A stretch of 64,000 nucleotides of DNA from Siphonodentalium dalli (GCA_032622095.1 CP136067.1:193836052-193900051), one strand, 5' to 3'; numbered from the stretch's first letter, positions 43,669 through 54,821 are shown. A program made the numbers and translations. Notes: generated from the sequence alone by a model not told the origin.

Positions 43669-43792
43669 CAATGTCCCGTGTCACTATGTGTAGGTTATAA
43701 TGTCCCGTGTCACTATGTGTAGGTTATAATGTCCCGTGTCACTATGTGTAGGTTATAAACAATGTCCCGTGTCACTATGTGTAGGTTATAAG
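43669..43792. repeat. ~29-33 bp tandem repeat, four units
   Basis: AATGTCCCGTGTCACTATGT plus GTAGGTTAT, four times, the last two separated by AAAC. The next 43793-45250 holds no recognised feature. Confidence 0.9.
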
Positions 43793-45254
43793 CACGTTTG
43801 ATGTGTCTTTGTTTCTGAATGTTCTATTAGTTCGTAAATTATTTATACGTTATATCGTTTAAAATTGATATCACACGATATTTGTTCACTGAAGACTCCG
43901 AAGATCGCAAAATGTTCTGACCTCTGATGGAGATATCGAAATATTTAAATACATGCAGCTATTGTTCCATGGTTCCCATCCCATTTGTTATATGAGCAAT
44001 AGAGTTACACCCGTCAGCAATCAAACGATCAGAGTCTATACATATGACTCGAAACAGTCTATAGGCATGTGTGTATCGGCATTTCAAAGGAATCCAGCTC
44101 AAGTTGATTTAATCTTCGCCATATCATTTTTATCCCCCCCCCCCCCCCGCCCGTGCATGGACGTATATTGTCAAATTTTAGTCTAGGACATTTAAGCTAG
44201 GCCGTGTTCCCAAGCGCAAACCTTGAGTTCGGTGGGTTCTTTGAATACCCTAACATATATAGGATATTGGTTCCAGATGGAAACAATTAAAGCAGTGTGG
44301 AACCAAACTGTTTGGTTCTATGTTGGTATTCGGTTCTCCGGGGAACCAAATTTGGAGCGGTTTTCTTAGAGTGCAGGTCCTTGTATTTCGGCATACACAA
44401 TCGATTATAAGTCATTTGACCAACATATATACAACAAAATTTCTTCTGTTGAACGGAATTTTGAACTAATATAGGGTGGAGGTCGGTCAAATTAGTGCAT
44501 GCTCCCATTAGTATATATAGCAAAGACCTCAAATGGGAGTGAACCACTCGATGCTCGATTTGATTCTATTTATACGCGAATGGCAATTTTTTTGAAAAGA
44601 GTAGACCATGTATTCATATGGCGCTATTTTCACCGCCATTGTTTTGTAAATACCTCCACATGTAGTGTATTTAACCTGGTATATTTATGAGAAACACAGA
44701 CATATGGTTATCAATGTATTGAATTATATTAACCTCAAATATGTCATTTCATAACGCCAGCTCTGTATTGCAGACATATCCCATGCAACCAAATATACAT
44801 AGATGCATAAAGTTATCGTTTTTATTGCAAAATCTAATGAGAACATTTCTGAAATATCGAAGCACTTGACAAAAACTATGGATTTTTAGCTGATTCTGAT
44901 AAATTGAGGCTCCGAAATTAGATAAACTCCCAACTTTTTAGGTACACAATTTACATTTCTTGATTCTTTTTTATTTTTAGTATGTTGTTTATAGTAGGCT
45001 AATCAGGGCTAATGTACTTATTCGTGGTAAGAAGCATTGTGCTGCAATTAGTTTAAGCTAAAACCATAAATGCTCTGGACTGTGTATATATTTTTTATGG
45101 ATTTTTCAATAAATATTGAAATTGTTTTCTCCATTGTTATTTGGTCCACATGTCGTTACTATCTGTATAGGAAAGATTATCAAATAAAAGTTTGCAATAT
45201 GGCCACTTTGGGTGATTAGATCTGACATATTTGAATACCAATTAAAATCGCTAG

Positions 45255-45560
45255 AATAACCACCCGAGGTTGGATGCTTTTCCCCCAAAGGTAGTTGTCA
45301 GATTAACTAACTACCCATATGTAGCTAAAATTCCAACCACCCGCAGGTAGTAACATTAACAACTGGGTAGTTCTTATCCATCCTTCTACTCAAAGTAGTT
45401 AAACTTAGCCTCCTGTTGGGTTGTTAAAATTACCCCCAAAAGTAGTAAACTTAACTACCGCAGGTATCTGAATTTTTAACTTTCCATCTGGTAGTAAAAA
45501 ATACCTCCCAATGTAGAGGGATGAACATGAACGTAGTTCGCTACCACACATTAACCTCTT
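45255..45560. repeat. Degenerate short repeat with CAGGTAGTTAA motif
   Basis: CCCCCAAAGGTAGTTGTCAG, CCGCAGGTAGTAACATTAAC, CCCAAAAGTAGTAAACTTAA and similar in ~45 bp steps; no ORF. Confidence 0.5.
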
Positions 45561-46069
45561 CGCTACTATATATGACGTCCGTAACTATTACGGACGTAAA
45601 AGTGCACGCCGTTTGCTATATGGTTCGTAGGCGGACCAAAACTTCAGCACACTGACAGTTGGCCATTATACATAACTGGAACTCAGATATTGGTACATCG
45701 GAATAACTGTATTTCGAAGTTTCAAACAGTGTATAAGATGTTCCACGATTGTGAACGATAATAGCCTTTCAATTGAGTCAGGTGTATGGTTCTTGTGATA
45801 TTCCCGTTATCTTTTCCCACTTGACAACCTACACCGACTATATTCGTTATAAATGAATTAAACTGCTTTGGGAAGAATCTGCTGAACCGTACCCGATGAA
45901 CTGCTGAACGTGATTTTGAACTGCTGAACGGACATGGCGGTTGTTAAAGTGGTGTTCACTCATTGTATCTCGGTATACCCCATCGATTACAAGTAATTTA
46001 CACAATATACATGCAACCTATAATGGACACATTTCGTATAATGAACTGCTAATGACAAGAATTATGAAT

Positions 46070-46395
46070 ATGCATTAGTAGTCTTAAAGTTTTCTTACGG
46101 GCCAAACAAACTTTTTGCAGAATAGACGACTACGAGCTATATATAGTCAGTTTGTGAGAAAATACTGCCGTTCAAACTTCTTGCCACTCGCATAAGGTGA
46201 TGTGATTTATGTTTTCGTGATATTTTGTACTTAATTATTAATTATCTTCATATCAGGTTAGCTCGATGAGTGTATGCAAAGCTCAAGTTTTATTACGGGC
46301 CAAACAAATTGTTTGCAGAATAGACGACTACGAGCTACTAGTACTATATATAGTCAGTAGTTAGCTCGATGAGTGTATGCAAAGCTCGCGTTCCC
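46070..46395. repeat. Tandem duplication
   Basis: TACGGGCCAAACAAA ... TTTGCAGAATAGACGACTAC and GAGCT ... TATATATAGTCAG occur at 46095-46150 and 46298-46352; GTTAGCTCGATGAGTGTATG occurs at 46258 and 46361. Confidence 0.8.
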
Positions 46396-46682
46396 ATGCA
46401 TGCTTGGCTTCTCTTCTGATAGAAAGAACATAAATTCCAGTGACGTAGTACTCTATATAAAGGATTTTCCGAAACAAGCTATATATAGTGCACATGTTAG
46501 GACATAAATGTAGTTTTTGTTGACATTGGTAGCTCTACTCATCGACGCGTTTGACAATATGGTATATACTATAAGCGACATCTCCCCTTCGCGTAAGCAC
46601 CATTTTATTGCACAAAACAGTTCTCATTGCTGATGCAAGGCCACAAGGCTTAAAAGTGACTCTTAAAAACAAGTATTTTTTA

Positions 46683-46820
46683 CCCTGTGCCAATGCATTC
46701 TCTTATATATGCGAGTCGACCATAGGTCGCCTCGCATATATAAGAGAATGCATTGGCCTAACAATTTTTTACAATTTTAATAATTTTTTCTTGTATTCTT
46801 TAAATTTTTTATAATTCATT
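46683..46820. mobile_element. TTAA element family F3, internal piece
   Basis: ACCCTGTGCCAATGCATTCT to AATGCATTGGCCTAACAATT: the hairpin cassette (46689-46757) with the T-rich flank found in the F3 copies, but without CCCTTT ends. Confidence 0.65.
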
Positions 46821-46837
46821 GCTGATGCAAGGCCACA

Positions 46838-47298
46838 TGCATGTCCCGTGAATAAGGTCACGTGCATGTCCCGTGAATAAGGTCACGTGCATGTCCCGTG
46901 AATAAGGCCACGTGCATGTCCCGTGAATAAGGTGGCTTTACATGCATGTCCCGTGAATAAGGTGGCTTTACATGCATGTCCCGTGAATAAGGTGGCTTTA
47001 CATGCATGTCCCGTGAATAAGGTGGCTTTACATGCATGTCCCGTGAATAAGGTGGCTTTACATGCATGTCCCGTGAATAAGGTGGCTTTACATGCATGTC
47101 CCGTGAATAAGGTGGCTTTACATGCATGCATGTCCCGTGAATAAGATCAAGGCCACGTGCATGTCCCGTGAATAAGGTCACGTGCATGTCCCGTGAATAA
47201 GGTCACGTGCATGTCCCGTGAATAAGGTCACGTGCATGTCGCGTGAATAAGGCCACATGCATGACGTCATGCATGTCCCGTGAATAAGGTGGCTTTAT
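46838..47298. repeat. CATGCATGTCCCGTGAATAAGG minisatellite
   Basis: About seven 30 bp units (CCCGTGAATAAGGTGGCTTT plus ACATGCATGT) flanked by 25 bp units (CCCGTGAATAAGGTCACGTG plus CATGT). ORFs on both strands (46858-47187) are the repeat. Confidence 0.95.
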
Positions 47299-47439
47299 TT
47301 TACCGATGGTTTTTTTTAGAAATGAAAAAAAAATCTGGGAACAAACAATGAATCAAACTTTGCTTCTTCCAACTGTCTATATTAACTCGATCTGAATCAC
47401 GCAATGGTGGACGAAAAATACATTCTCAAATTATAAGTC

Positions 47440-47815
47440 GTTAGGCAAAATTCAGATTCTAACTTGGCATAAGGACCATAACTCATGTGAAATAGGCGGA
47501 CAGAACCTTCAACCTAAATTCGAACTTGACCTGTATTTGCATATGAGTAATCCATCTACCAAATTTGAATACAATCAGCTTTGGCTATAACTAAAGTTAT
47601 AACAAGAAACCAAAATAATCGGCAAATTCTAAGTCGACAAAGACCATAGCTCCGACCAAAATGGAATGACCGAATCCAAATTCGAACTTGACCTGTATTT
47701 GTATATACATGTATGTGCGTAATTCACATACGAAATTGATAACGGATCTGATAACAAAAACTATAAAGTTATCATCCGGAAACCATCTGGGATGCACAGA
47801 CGGCCATCGCATTGG
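47440..47815 (-). repeat. Tandem-core repeat family G2, minus-strand copy
   Basis: Reverse complement of GGTTTCCGGATGATAACTTT at about 47759-47787 and two cores with TTCGAACTTGACCTGTATTT. Lies about 130 bp downstream of the P2X stop. Confidence 0.7.
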
Positions 47816-47948
47816 ACACCGTATATACATAGGAGGTGGCATGTATACATATATTAACTAATATGATAAATAACACATTCCACAGTGTATATATATGTTG
47901 TTTACTGATAAGAAATGGATTTCATATGTATTAACATTTGGATCAGAC

Positions 47949-49232
47949 TCATTCATCGCAATTCAAGTTCGGTAACTCTGCGGCTCTGCGTCTGACGTCG
48001 GTGGATCCCGTTGAGCAGCAGGAACCCTCAACCGATTTCTCGTGCTCAGACTCCTCCAGCACATTGTAAGCATCCGCCGTGTTCACCGTCAAATACTTCT
48101 TCTCATAAAACATCTTCTTCGCTTTGAGGATATACAACACAATTATATCACAGACTATGGTGGCAATGCCCAACAACGCAATACCACTGCCAATGTTAAG
48201 CATGAGTGGAACTACGCTGAACTTTCCAGCTGTTCCTTCTAGTGTCACTACGAACCGTATCCCGTAAGCCTTGATATATTCTCTAACCATGATGTTATTT
48301 TCTTTAAAATATCGCCCGTATCTGAAATTGAATCCATTTGCCGTCGTGTAATTAGCTTTATCCAATCTTCTGAACGAATACGCTGGTTTACAATCATCTT
48401 CGTCGTGATCTAAATTACAGTTCCAGGAGATTAGGATCTGAATAACTCCTCCTGATTTGGCAAGACCGAAGAAATCTGGTTCATTGGCATATTTCACTAT
48501 ATCTCCAATGATGAATATGGGACATAAACTGTCACTTCCATTGTTTCTACAATTCATTAATTGTGTGTCATTTTGAAATCCTACAATATTCCTTCTCTTC
48601 AATCCGAATTTCGGGAATTCTATGTTATTTTTTATGAAAACCGTAAAGTTTTGTGACTCTATAAGCACTGGTTCTGGTGGTTTCTTTTGTCGAGAATTCT
48701 CGACTGGACACCACGCATAAATCTCGCAGGTATTAACAGGAGTTCCCGTAGCATTGTTGACCACGCATTTTCCAGTTCTCCATCCGTTCCCTATTGGGAT
48801 GGGGGTGTTCGCGGGACAGTCTGCATCCGTTTTACAAAGCGACCCCTCAATGCCCGGGTCTTCAGGGCACACATCTTGCGATTGTTTTGGCGTTATAAGC
48901 ACATTTGTCATCATAAAGAAAGCGTTGTTCTCAAGCGGTGGCTGTACATAATCACCAACGTCCCATACTCTGGCACCAGAAATACCCGGGTATTCATCGG
49001 AAAAGTTTGTCATGGCAACGCCCTTAAGTTTTGTGGTGACGGCCCCCTGCACCGCATCTGTATCTTGGTATCCTTTCTTGTACACAATAACATACCCGAT
49101 TATATATCCGATAACCGTTGCCTGTAGAAGTCTGTTAATTACCCCAACTTTCTTACTTCTGATGTGCACAATTCTAGGGGTGTCATATTCGAAAAACAAT
49201 GAAAAAGCCGACCTCAGTACCTTCGGAGCCAT
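47949..49232 (-). CDS. P2X purinoceptor (ATP-gated cation channel), intronless
   Basis: Complete 427-residue protein. P2X receptors are trimeric plasma-membrane channels opened by extracellular ATP. Visible: YDTPR in the cytosolic N-terminus (17-21), TM1 about 32-52, ATP-site lysines K68 and K70 in TTKLKG, all ten ectodomain cysteines (122, 133, 139, 156, 169, 175, 228, 237, 272, 281), NFR at 302-304, K321 in YIKAYGIRF, TM2 about 344-369 with GSGIALLG and CDIIVLY, and six N-glycosylation sequons (N76, N160, N195, N221, N231, N294). After TM2 the usual YxxxK surface-retention motif reads FYEKK, with Phe for Tyr. P2X genes normally have about a dozen exons; this one has none, suggesting retroposition or intron loss. 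Start context GCCATGG is strong. The P2X subtype is not assigned. An overlapping uORF and a hAT-like element lie just upstream. Confidence 0.96.
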   Translation of the reverse strand: MAPKVLRSAFSLFFEYDTPRIVHIRSKKVGVINRLLQATVIGYIIGYVIVYKKGYQDTDAVQGAVTTKLKGVAMTNFSDEYPGISGARVWDVGDYVQPPLENNAFFMMTNVLITPKQSQDVCPEDPGIEGSLCKTDADCPANTPIPIGNGWRTGKCVVNNATGTPVNTCEIYAWCPVENSRQKKPPEPVLIESQNFTVFIKNNIEFPKFGLKRRNIVGFQNDTQLMNCRNNGSDSLCPIFIIGDIVKYANEPDFFGLAKSGGVIQILISWNCNLDHDEDDCKPAYSFRRLDKANYTTANGFNFRYGRYFKENNIMVREYIKAYGIRFVVTLEGTAGKFSVVPLMLNIGSGIALLGIATIVCDIIVLYILKAKKMFYEKKYLTVNTADAYNVLEESEHEKSVEGSCCSTGSTDVRRRAAELPNLNCDE

Positions 49233-49294
49233 GGCAAGATAATGAATGCTGCAGTGGTCACAATCACGAGTTTCACATTGAGAGATAAATTCAT
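49214..49294 (-). promoter_or_regulatory. uORF overlapping the P2X start codon
   Basis: ATG at 49294-49292 opens 26 codons (MNLSLNVKLVIVTTAAFIIL and on to RRY), stopping at 49214-49216, 19 bases inside the P2X coding region in another frame. If it is within the mRNA it would reduce P2X initiation. Its -3 base is A on the minus strand (ACCATGA), a usable context. Confidence 0.45.
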
Positions 49295-49396
49295 GGTGAG
49301 TAAAAAGTAATGGATTGATATTTTACTGGGTGGTGAAACTGGAAGACGGATCGCCAAAGTGGCATCAATTGCAATTTTGTGTTTGTATGCCATGCA

Positions 49397-50455
49397 CAGG
49401 GATGTGGATAGAGGGGGTGTGTGTCTCACCCACCCCACCCCCCCCAGCAGAGAGCTATATTTTCAATAGTTGGAAATTCCTAATTTCAGGTAAAAACAAT
49501 TTATTGTGGGGAATTTATTGTTTTTCGACCAATATTTGCATATGTTCCTATTTTTGGTCAAAATATTTGACAGAAATGGTCATCAGTTGGAAATTTTCCA
49601 ACCTTAAGGAGGTGACAGGTTGAAAATTTCCAACACTTGGAAAGCTTGTGTCCTGGTCCCTCCCCCGTGGCCAGTCAAAAACTTCTAGTTAATTTAAGAA
49701 AACAATATTGTCATACAATTGGTCAACATTGTCATTGGAATTGTCATCAGTTGGAAATTTTCCAACCTAAGTGGGGGTGTAGGGTTTGAAATGTCCAACA
49801 GTAGGAAGGCTTGAGGCTAGTCTAGATGTTAGGATTTTGCGATTTTCTTGTTCAGATTTCAAAATTTTCGCACACCGGGCCGAACCATGGTCGGCCCGGT
49901 GTGTCATTGCCCCATCCACGTGGTCAATACAAAACTGCTAATTAGTTTAGCAAAACAATATTTTACTACATTTGGTCAAACTTGTAGACATAATGGTCAT
50001 CAGTTGAAATTTTTTCCAACCTGAGGGGGGAGCATGAGGTTTGAAATTTCCAACACTAGGAAAGCTTCAGTTGAGACCAGTCTAGATGCTAGGATTTGCG
50101 ATTTTCTTGTATAGTTTTCAAAATTTTCTCACACCGGGCCGAACAACCATGGTCGGCCCGGTGTTTCCTGGTCTGTTGTGCATTTGTCTGGAATTGGATC
50201 ACTAGTTGTTTTTTTGGGAGGGGCAATTTTCAGGTTAAAATATCTTAATGTTCTCATACTGGGAAAATAGAAGCATGGCTTATGAATATATAGGAAATTA
50301 GGCCTGAGCATGAGGTACAAGGGGGGGGGGGGGTGCAAATGGAATTATGCAAAAAGTTGTGTTGGTGTGATTCCGACTCAAGGGGGGGGTGCAGTTGGAA
50401 ATTCCCAAGGCTGACATCCCCCCCCCCCAGCGGAGACCCTCTAGCCACATCCCTG
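49397..50455. mobile_element. Non-autonomous hAT-like element with 8 bp target duplication
   Basis: CAGGGATGTGGATAGAGGG at the left, CCCTCTAGCCACATCCCTG at the right, and the 8 bp GCCATGCA directly on both sides (49389-49396 and 50456-50463). CAGGG-type ends with 8 bp duplications are hAT features. 1059 bp with no transposase ORF; it carries ACACCGGGCC...GGCCCGGTGT hairpins and GGAAATTTCCAACC repeats. It lies 164 bp upstream of the P2X ATG. Confidence 0.88.
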
Positions 50456-50610
50456 GCCATGCATCAGTGTGGCTTTATACAGACCCGATTTGAAATTAGC
50501 TAATGCCAATGTACTTACTATATATATTGGATTATAATCGTATCTGTTCACAATCGCAATTTTAAATTTACGATTGCTAAACGTTGCTATCGTTACACTT
50601 GTCAAAATAC

Positions 50611-51085
50611 TTAAAGATGCATTATCCGAATTAACGCTCCCAAATTACTATTTCTTTAGCTTCAGTGGTAACAAAAATATTTGATTCGAGTCGAAGAATC
50701 CACCCATCAAATCTCAAGAGTGATCAGATATCGATTTTTGAAGTTTGTTATTTCTCGAGATGTGCAATTATTTGTGGCCCAGAACACAGTCGCAAACCGA
50801 CGGTCTCGGACAAAATTGCGAATGAAGATGCATAACTCTAAAATCAAGTGGTATAATACGGCCAAATTTCGTGATACTCAAGTGATAATACGGACATATT
50901 TCCTTGAACAAAATCTTGATAAATAACACGTTTTGGGAAATTTGATGCCATAGTAGACAGCCGCGTTAGCATTATTTTGTTGCAATTAATCGATTCTGAT
51001 AACTAAAGCGTATTTTGAAGAACTGTTGTTGTTGTTGTTGTAATTGATGATATGGGGACCGTCTGATAGGATTGAGTATCTTTAA
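50611..51085. mobile_element. TTAA element, family T2
   Basis: TTAAAGATGCATTATCCGA ... CTGATAGGATTGAGTATCTTTAA, 475 bp. Confidence 0.75.
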
Positions 51086-51319
51086 TAAACTGGTGGACAC
51101 TCCCTTAACAGAGACCATATATATATGGCCACGTCTATATATGGACGCAATTCAAAACATGTGCACAACCACTCCTAACGGAGACCCTTTATAATAGTAA
51201 ATTAATTGATACCCAAAACAAAATTATTGAGAAAAAACTCACGCGTATAATGATTATATTAAATGTGCAACTTCCATCATGGACGTAGCTAGAGAGGCGC
51301 TGTTTATGGTGTCGACCTT

Positions 51320-51745
51320 ATAGTATATTTCCAACTGCACTCCATTCAAGTGCCCCTTGAACCAAAGACAAATTTCCTAGCAGGAGAGTTCCATTCGCAC
51401 CCACCGTGACTTGGTCGGAATGTTCGACCTGGTAACTATACCTCAGACTTTTCAACCGTTGTAACTTTCCAACCTGACACCCGGTCCTTGAAGTAGAAAA
51501 TTTTCAAAGGATAGCTATTTCAATCCAAACAGTTCACCGAAAGTAAGTAATAACTATATATATGTGACTTCTGGTCAAAAATCTACAAATTCCATACTAT
51601 ATATATATAAATACTGGTTCGCAATACGAACTATCAGAACAATTTGAACCTATTTCAAGTCTGAAATTTCCAACTGATGTTGTGTCGGGCATGAAATTTC
51701 CAACTATTGAATTTTTGTATCAAAGTTGAGGGTGTCTCCCAAACC
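51320..51745. mobile_element. Diverged hAT-like remnant, family T7
   Basis: TTTCCAACTGCACTCCATTC, CTTTCCAACCTGACACC, GTCGGGCATGAAATTTCCAA. Ends eroded. Confidence 0.45.
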
Positions 51746-51755
51746 CCATATAGGC

Positions 51756-52132
51756 TTCAAGTGATGTGAAACACTCCGGTATGGTGATCAAATATAAATG
51801 GAGAATAAACTTGTTCAAAGTAGTAATGTTTACAAATAGTATTTACAAATTGACAACACACACCGTCATTCTTAAATATGAATTAAATGCAGTAACTCTC
51901 GATGGCGAAATCGTTTTCGATAGTTTATCTCCGATAGATGAGTCCAGAATCGAGTAGTAAATATTTACAATTGAGCGTAGTTCTGACGATGTTTTCTATG
52001 GAGTGGTACGGTCGATTTGCTTCAAATTTTCGGCGACGTTAGTAGAATGTTACATTCATCCAGATGTCATAGCGCCTGAATACTTACTTATCAGTTTCAT
52101 ACTCCCGAAAAAGTACATAATATGTTTTTAAA
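51756..52132. mobile_element. TTAA element, family T9
   Basis: TTCAAGTGATGTGAAACACT ... ACATAATATGTTTTTAA; same body as 1129-2066 and 7628-8000. Its right TTAA runs directly into a T8 end (TTAAAGGTACCCAAATGCAC at 52129). Confidence 0.75.
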
Positions 52133-52330
52133 GGTACCCAAATGCACTCACAGTGGGTAAATGTGCACACACAAAAAATCTATGTAAGAACGTCGCCACC
52201 AATTAAGAAGAGCGTGGATGGAGAAATAGAGAAACTTTGTTCATATGTTCATTATTGATAATTCTCCAAAAACGATACATTGCGTGTTGCAACCATTGTT
52301 ATATAAACAAAATTATTACAAATGAATTAC
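52128..52330. mobile_element. TTAA element family T8, one end
   Basis: AGGTACCCAAATGCACTCAC, GAGAAATAGAGAAACTTTGT and CAACCATTGTTATATAAACA match the reverse complement of the right half of 26785-27332. Confidence 0.5.
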
Positions 52331-52393
52331 CGACAACAATACATTTAGTCCAATAAGATACCAACATTAATAAAAACTTGACGGTAAACATAA

Positions 52394-52650
52394 GTGTGTA
52401 AATTCATAGATTCTCCCAAATGTATATCTGGGAACAAACTGCAAATTAGTTTATCCTTTGGTCTATTTGTTGGATCTTATCAAACAGAACCCATCAAATG
52501 CCTTGATATATATAAACGAGATTTGAGACGTTGCTATAAACAGATACCGGTACGTATATGTTGGAGTGGTCCAGATGACCCCACTGGTCTTTGGCTCCAC
52601 CCTCTTCATCCCAAGACTCAGTATGCATTTCTGGCGGCCGATGGCATATG
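52394..52650 (+). other. Unassigned open frame ending at a strong donor
   Basis: An open frame reading YKRDLRRCYKQIPVRICWSG and on to YAFLAADGI meets TGGCA|GTAAGT at 52650/52651. Composition is protein-like and it is not in a repeat I can see, but I recognise no family and no acceptor stands out. It could be an exon of an unknown gene or of a remnant. 52700-53400 holds nothing recognised. Confidence 0.2.
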
Positions 52651-53409
52651 GCAGTAAGTAACCACCACTGAGGCGTCTTCTATGAATATATATATGGTGT
52701 GTATGGACTATGGTACACGTGTGAGTGAGGTACGAAAGGAGAGTGGTAAGGTTATTTTTTATTATTTGTTTATAAGTGTATATTCATTGTGCACATTATC
52801 CAGCACATAAATTGCCCAAATGGTGACTTGTTCGCTTCGCGCTTTGTGTTAATATATATAGGGTCTTAAAGGCAGGCCAGTTTAATTGCAAATAATTCAA
52901 TGTTTATTACGATATCGGCTCACAAAAATCACAAATCATGCAATCTCGTGTTGGGACCACCCCTACTGTGAAGTAAATCATCGAAGAACATATAAATAAA
53001 TCCCCTGCCTTGTTTGTCCAATGATTATGTTATGTTCCCTATCGGAACGGGTCAGAACATCACACAGTTTCCATATTTTGTACGGGTGTAAATTGATCAC
53101 CGCGGGCGCGCGTAGCTAGAGTAGAGATTCAGGGCATGGTGTAGCATAAACGTACCTGACGGGACATTCTAGATAAACCGCATTTTTAAATTCAGTTTTG
53201 CATGTTGAGAGCTGACTTCCAATCAAAAGGGATACAGGATAAAAATAAAACATAAAAAAGCAAGGTGCCAATTAACCAAGGCATCGGTTAGCCACGGTTC
53301 CAGTTAGTTGAATAGCCTACATGCACATGTACCGACCGACTTAATAGGAATCGTATTTATTCTACACTTGTATTAAACGCCAATGGAAACGTATCTGTTA
53401 AACTCACTT

Positions 53410-53640
53410 ATCGACCCGATATCGCAAAAATAAAGTTCTCATCCGGAAACTTTCCTGACTGACAGGCAGATTCTAAGTCGAAACGGGACATAACTCCGGC
53501 AAAAATGGGCGGACCCACCCATATTCGAACCTGACTTGTATTTTGAGCTGATAAACTCACATTATCACATATGGTACCAAATTTGGTTTTGATCCGATTG
53601 CCCAAAATAAAGTTCTCATCCGGAAACTTTCTGCACGGAC
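53410..53640 (-). repeat. Tandem-core repeat family G2, minus-strand copy
   Basis: Two TAAAGTTCTCATCCGGAAAC blocks about 160 bp apart with TTCGAACCTGACTTGTATTT between. The matching hairpin end (CCCCCCAAA...CGGGGGACAATAA) occurs at 54088-54120, with a SINE between. Confidence 0.65.
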
Positions 53641-53689
53641 GCACGGCCGGATACCGGCTATTTTCTGTATCTGTATCTGTAGATTTTTC

Positions 53690-54085
53690 AGTGCAGGAAC
53701 CACTTATATATGGTTATAGACGCACTGGTCCAGGCGCTACCACGGCCGAGTAACTTTATAACCATGTGGTGACTCTACTTAGCGTTCTTTAACGTGCACA
53801 CACCGAGATGTGTACACGGATCAGCCATTAATGTCCGCGCCCGATCGGACAGCGTACTGCACCACGACAACATACCTAGACAAATGCTCTAATGAGGGAT
53901 TTTGCATTCGGATCTTTATTCAGTGATCTCGAATGAGACTTTTCAGCCTGACAAACTTGGTATCTGACCGAGTTCTGATTTTTGTCAAAATACTCTGACC
54001 AGGTTGCGATCCCCGGTCCGCTAGAACTAGAGACCAGTACGCTACCTCTCGGCTACCGACTTCCCTTGGCTACCGACTTTTAATA
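53690..54085 (-). mobile_element. tRNA-derived SINE
   Basis: Read on the minus strand from 54085, TAGCCGAGAGGTAGCGTACT resembles a Pol III A box (TRGCNNAGNNGG) and GGATCGCAACC about 35 bases on resembles a B box, followed by ~300 bp of body including GTTAAAGAACGC-type sequence on that strand. The head resembles a serine/leucine-type tRNA. It sits within the G2 copy above. Confidence 0.5.
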
Positions 54086-54553
54086 GCCCCCCCCCCCAAA
54101 TAAAACAATCGGGGGACAATAAACTATTCCAATGTATTAGGCCTATGTATTATTTTTATAACTGAATGGTCGAATCCAGATAATTGGGGTCAGGGATTTA
54201 TTGCCCATCTGGCTTACCATAGAAACGCGCACCTGCTCAAATAAGATTATCGACTAGTATTGACTTGATCTTCATTGTTTATTATGTTTGTAAATAAAGC
54301 GACTCATGAGATCGACAAGTCGACACGTGTTTGGATTTCGCTGCATTATTTCGCTCATTCAGTATCAAAATTATCGAGATTAGTTTATTTAATCGCCAAG
54401 GTTTTCGATCGGCATGATAAACCGAATATTAAGTCATATATTGGAGCATTGGCACGACTTAACAGTTGAAGATCATTCCTAATTTCGAGGTACCGGTTTT
54501 CGGTAAAATACCAAAAGGCAGGGAGATACATTCAGCATTGTCAGTGCATCGAC

Positions 54554-54554
<1 letters not shown>

Positions 54555-54585
<31 letters not shown>
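54555..54585. repeat. (TA)n microsatellite
   Basis: About 15 TA units flanked by CATCGACG and TCGATG, so the whole is a palindrome. It lies 237 bp before the PCTP-like start codon. Confidence 0.95.
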
Positions 54586-54590
<5 letters not shown>

Positions 54591-54821
54591 GTCAGTGCAC
54601 ATAACTTAAAAGAGTGAGACAATTCTGCAATTTCAGAGTGGAAATATTAAATTGTTACATGTGATTTTTATGACTGTGGTGAATTGTACATCCGAAACTG
54701 CGAAAGGCGAAACATCGTATGGTCGCCAACAGTTGCTGAACAGTGAACTGCACATTGTGAACAATATTGTTGTTTTGAACTTGATTAACTGTTGACATCA
54801 TCATTTCGAACTGAGGAAATC

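Noticed and set aside
46858..47187. ORFs with repeated HVKPPYSRDM / LFTGHACKAT
   Set aside because: 30 bp minisatellite open in several frames on both strands.
51119..51200. Possible palindromic promoter (ATATATATGGCC...)
   Set aside because: Simple AT repeats without a gene in reach.
54792..54821. Upstream extension of the PCTP-like ORF (TTG at 54792)
   Set aside because: No ATG before 54822; the START homology begins just after the ATG at 54822.
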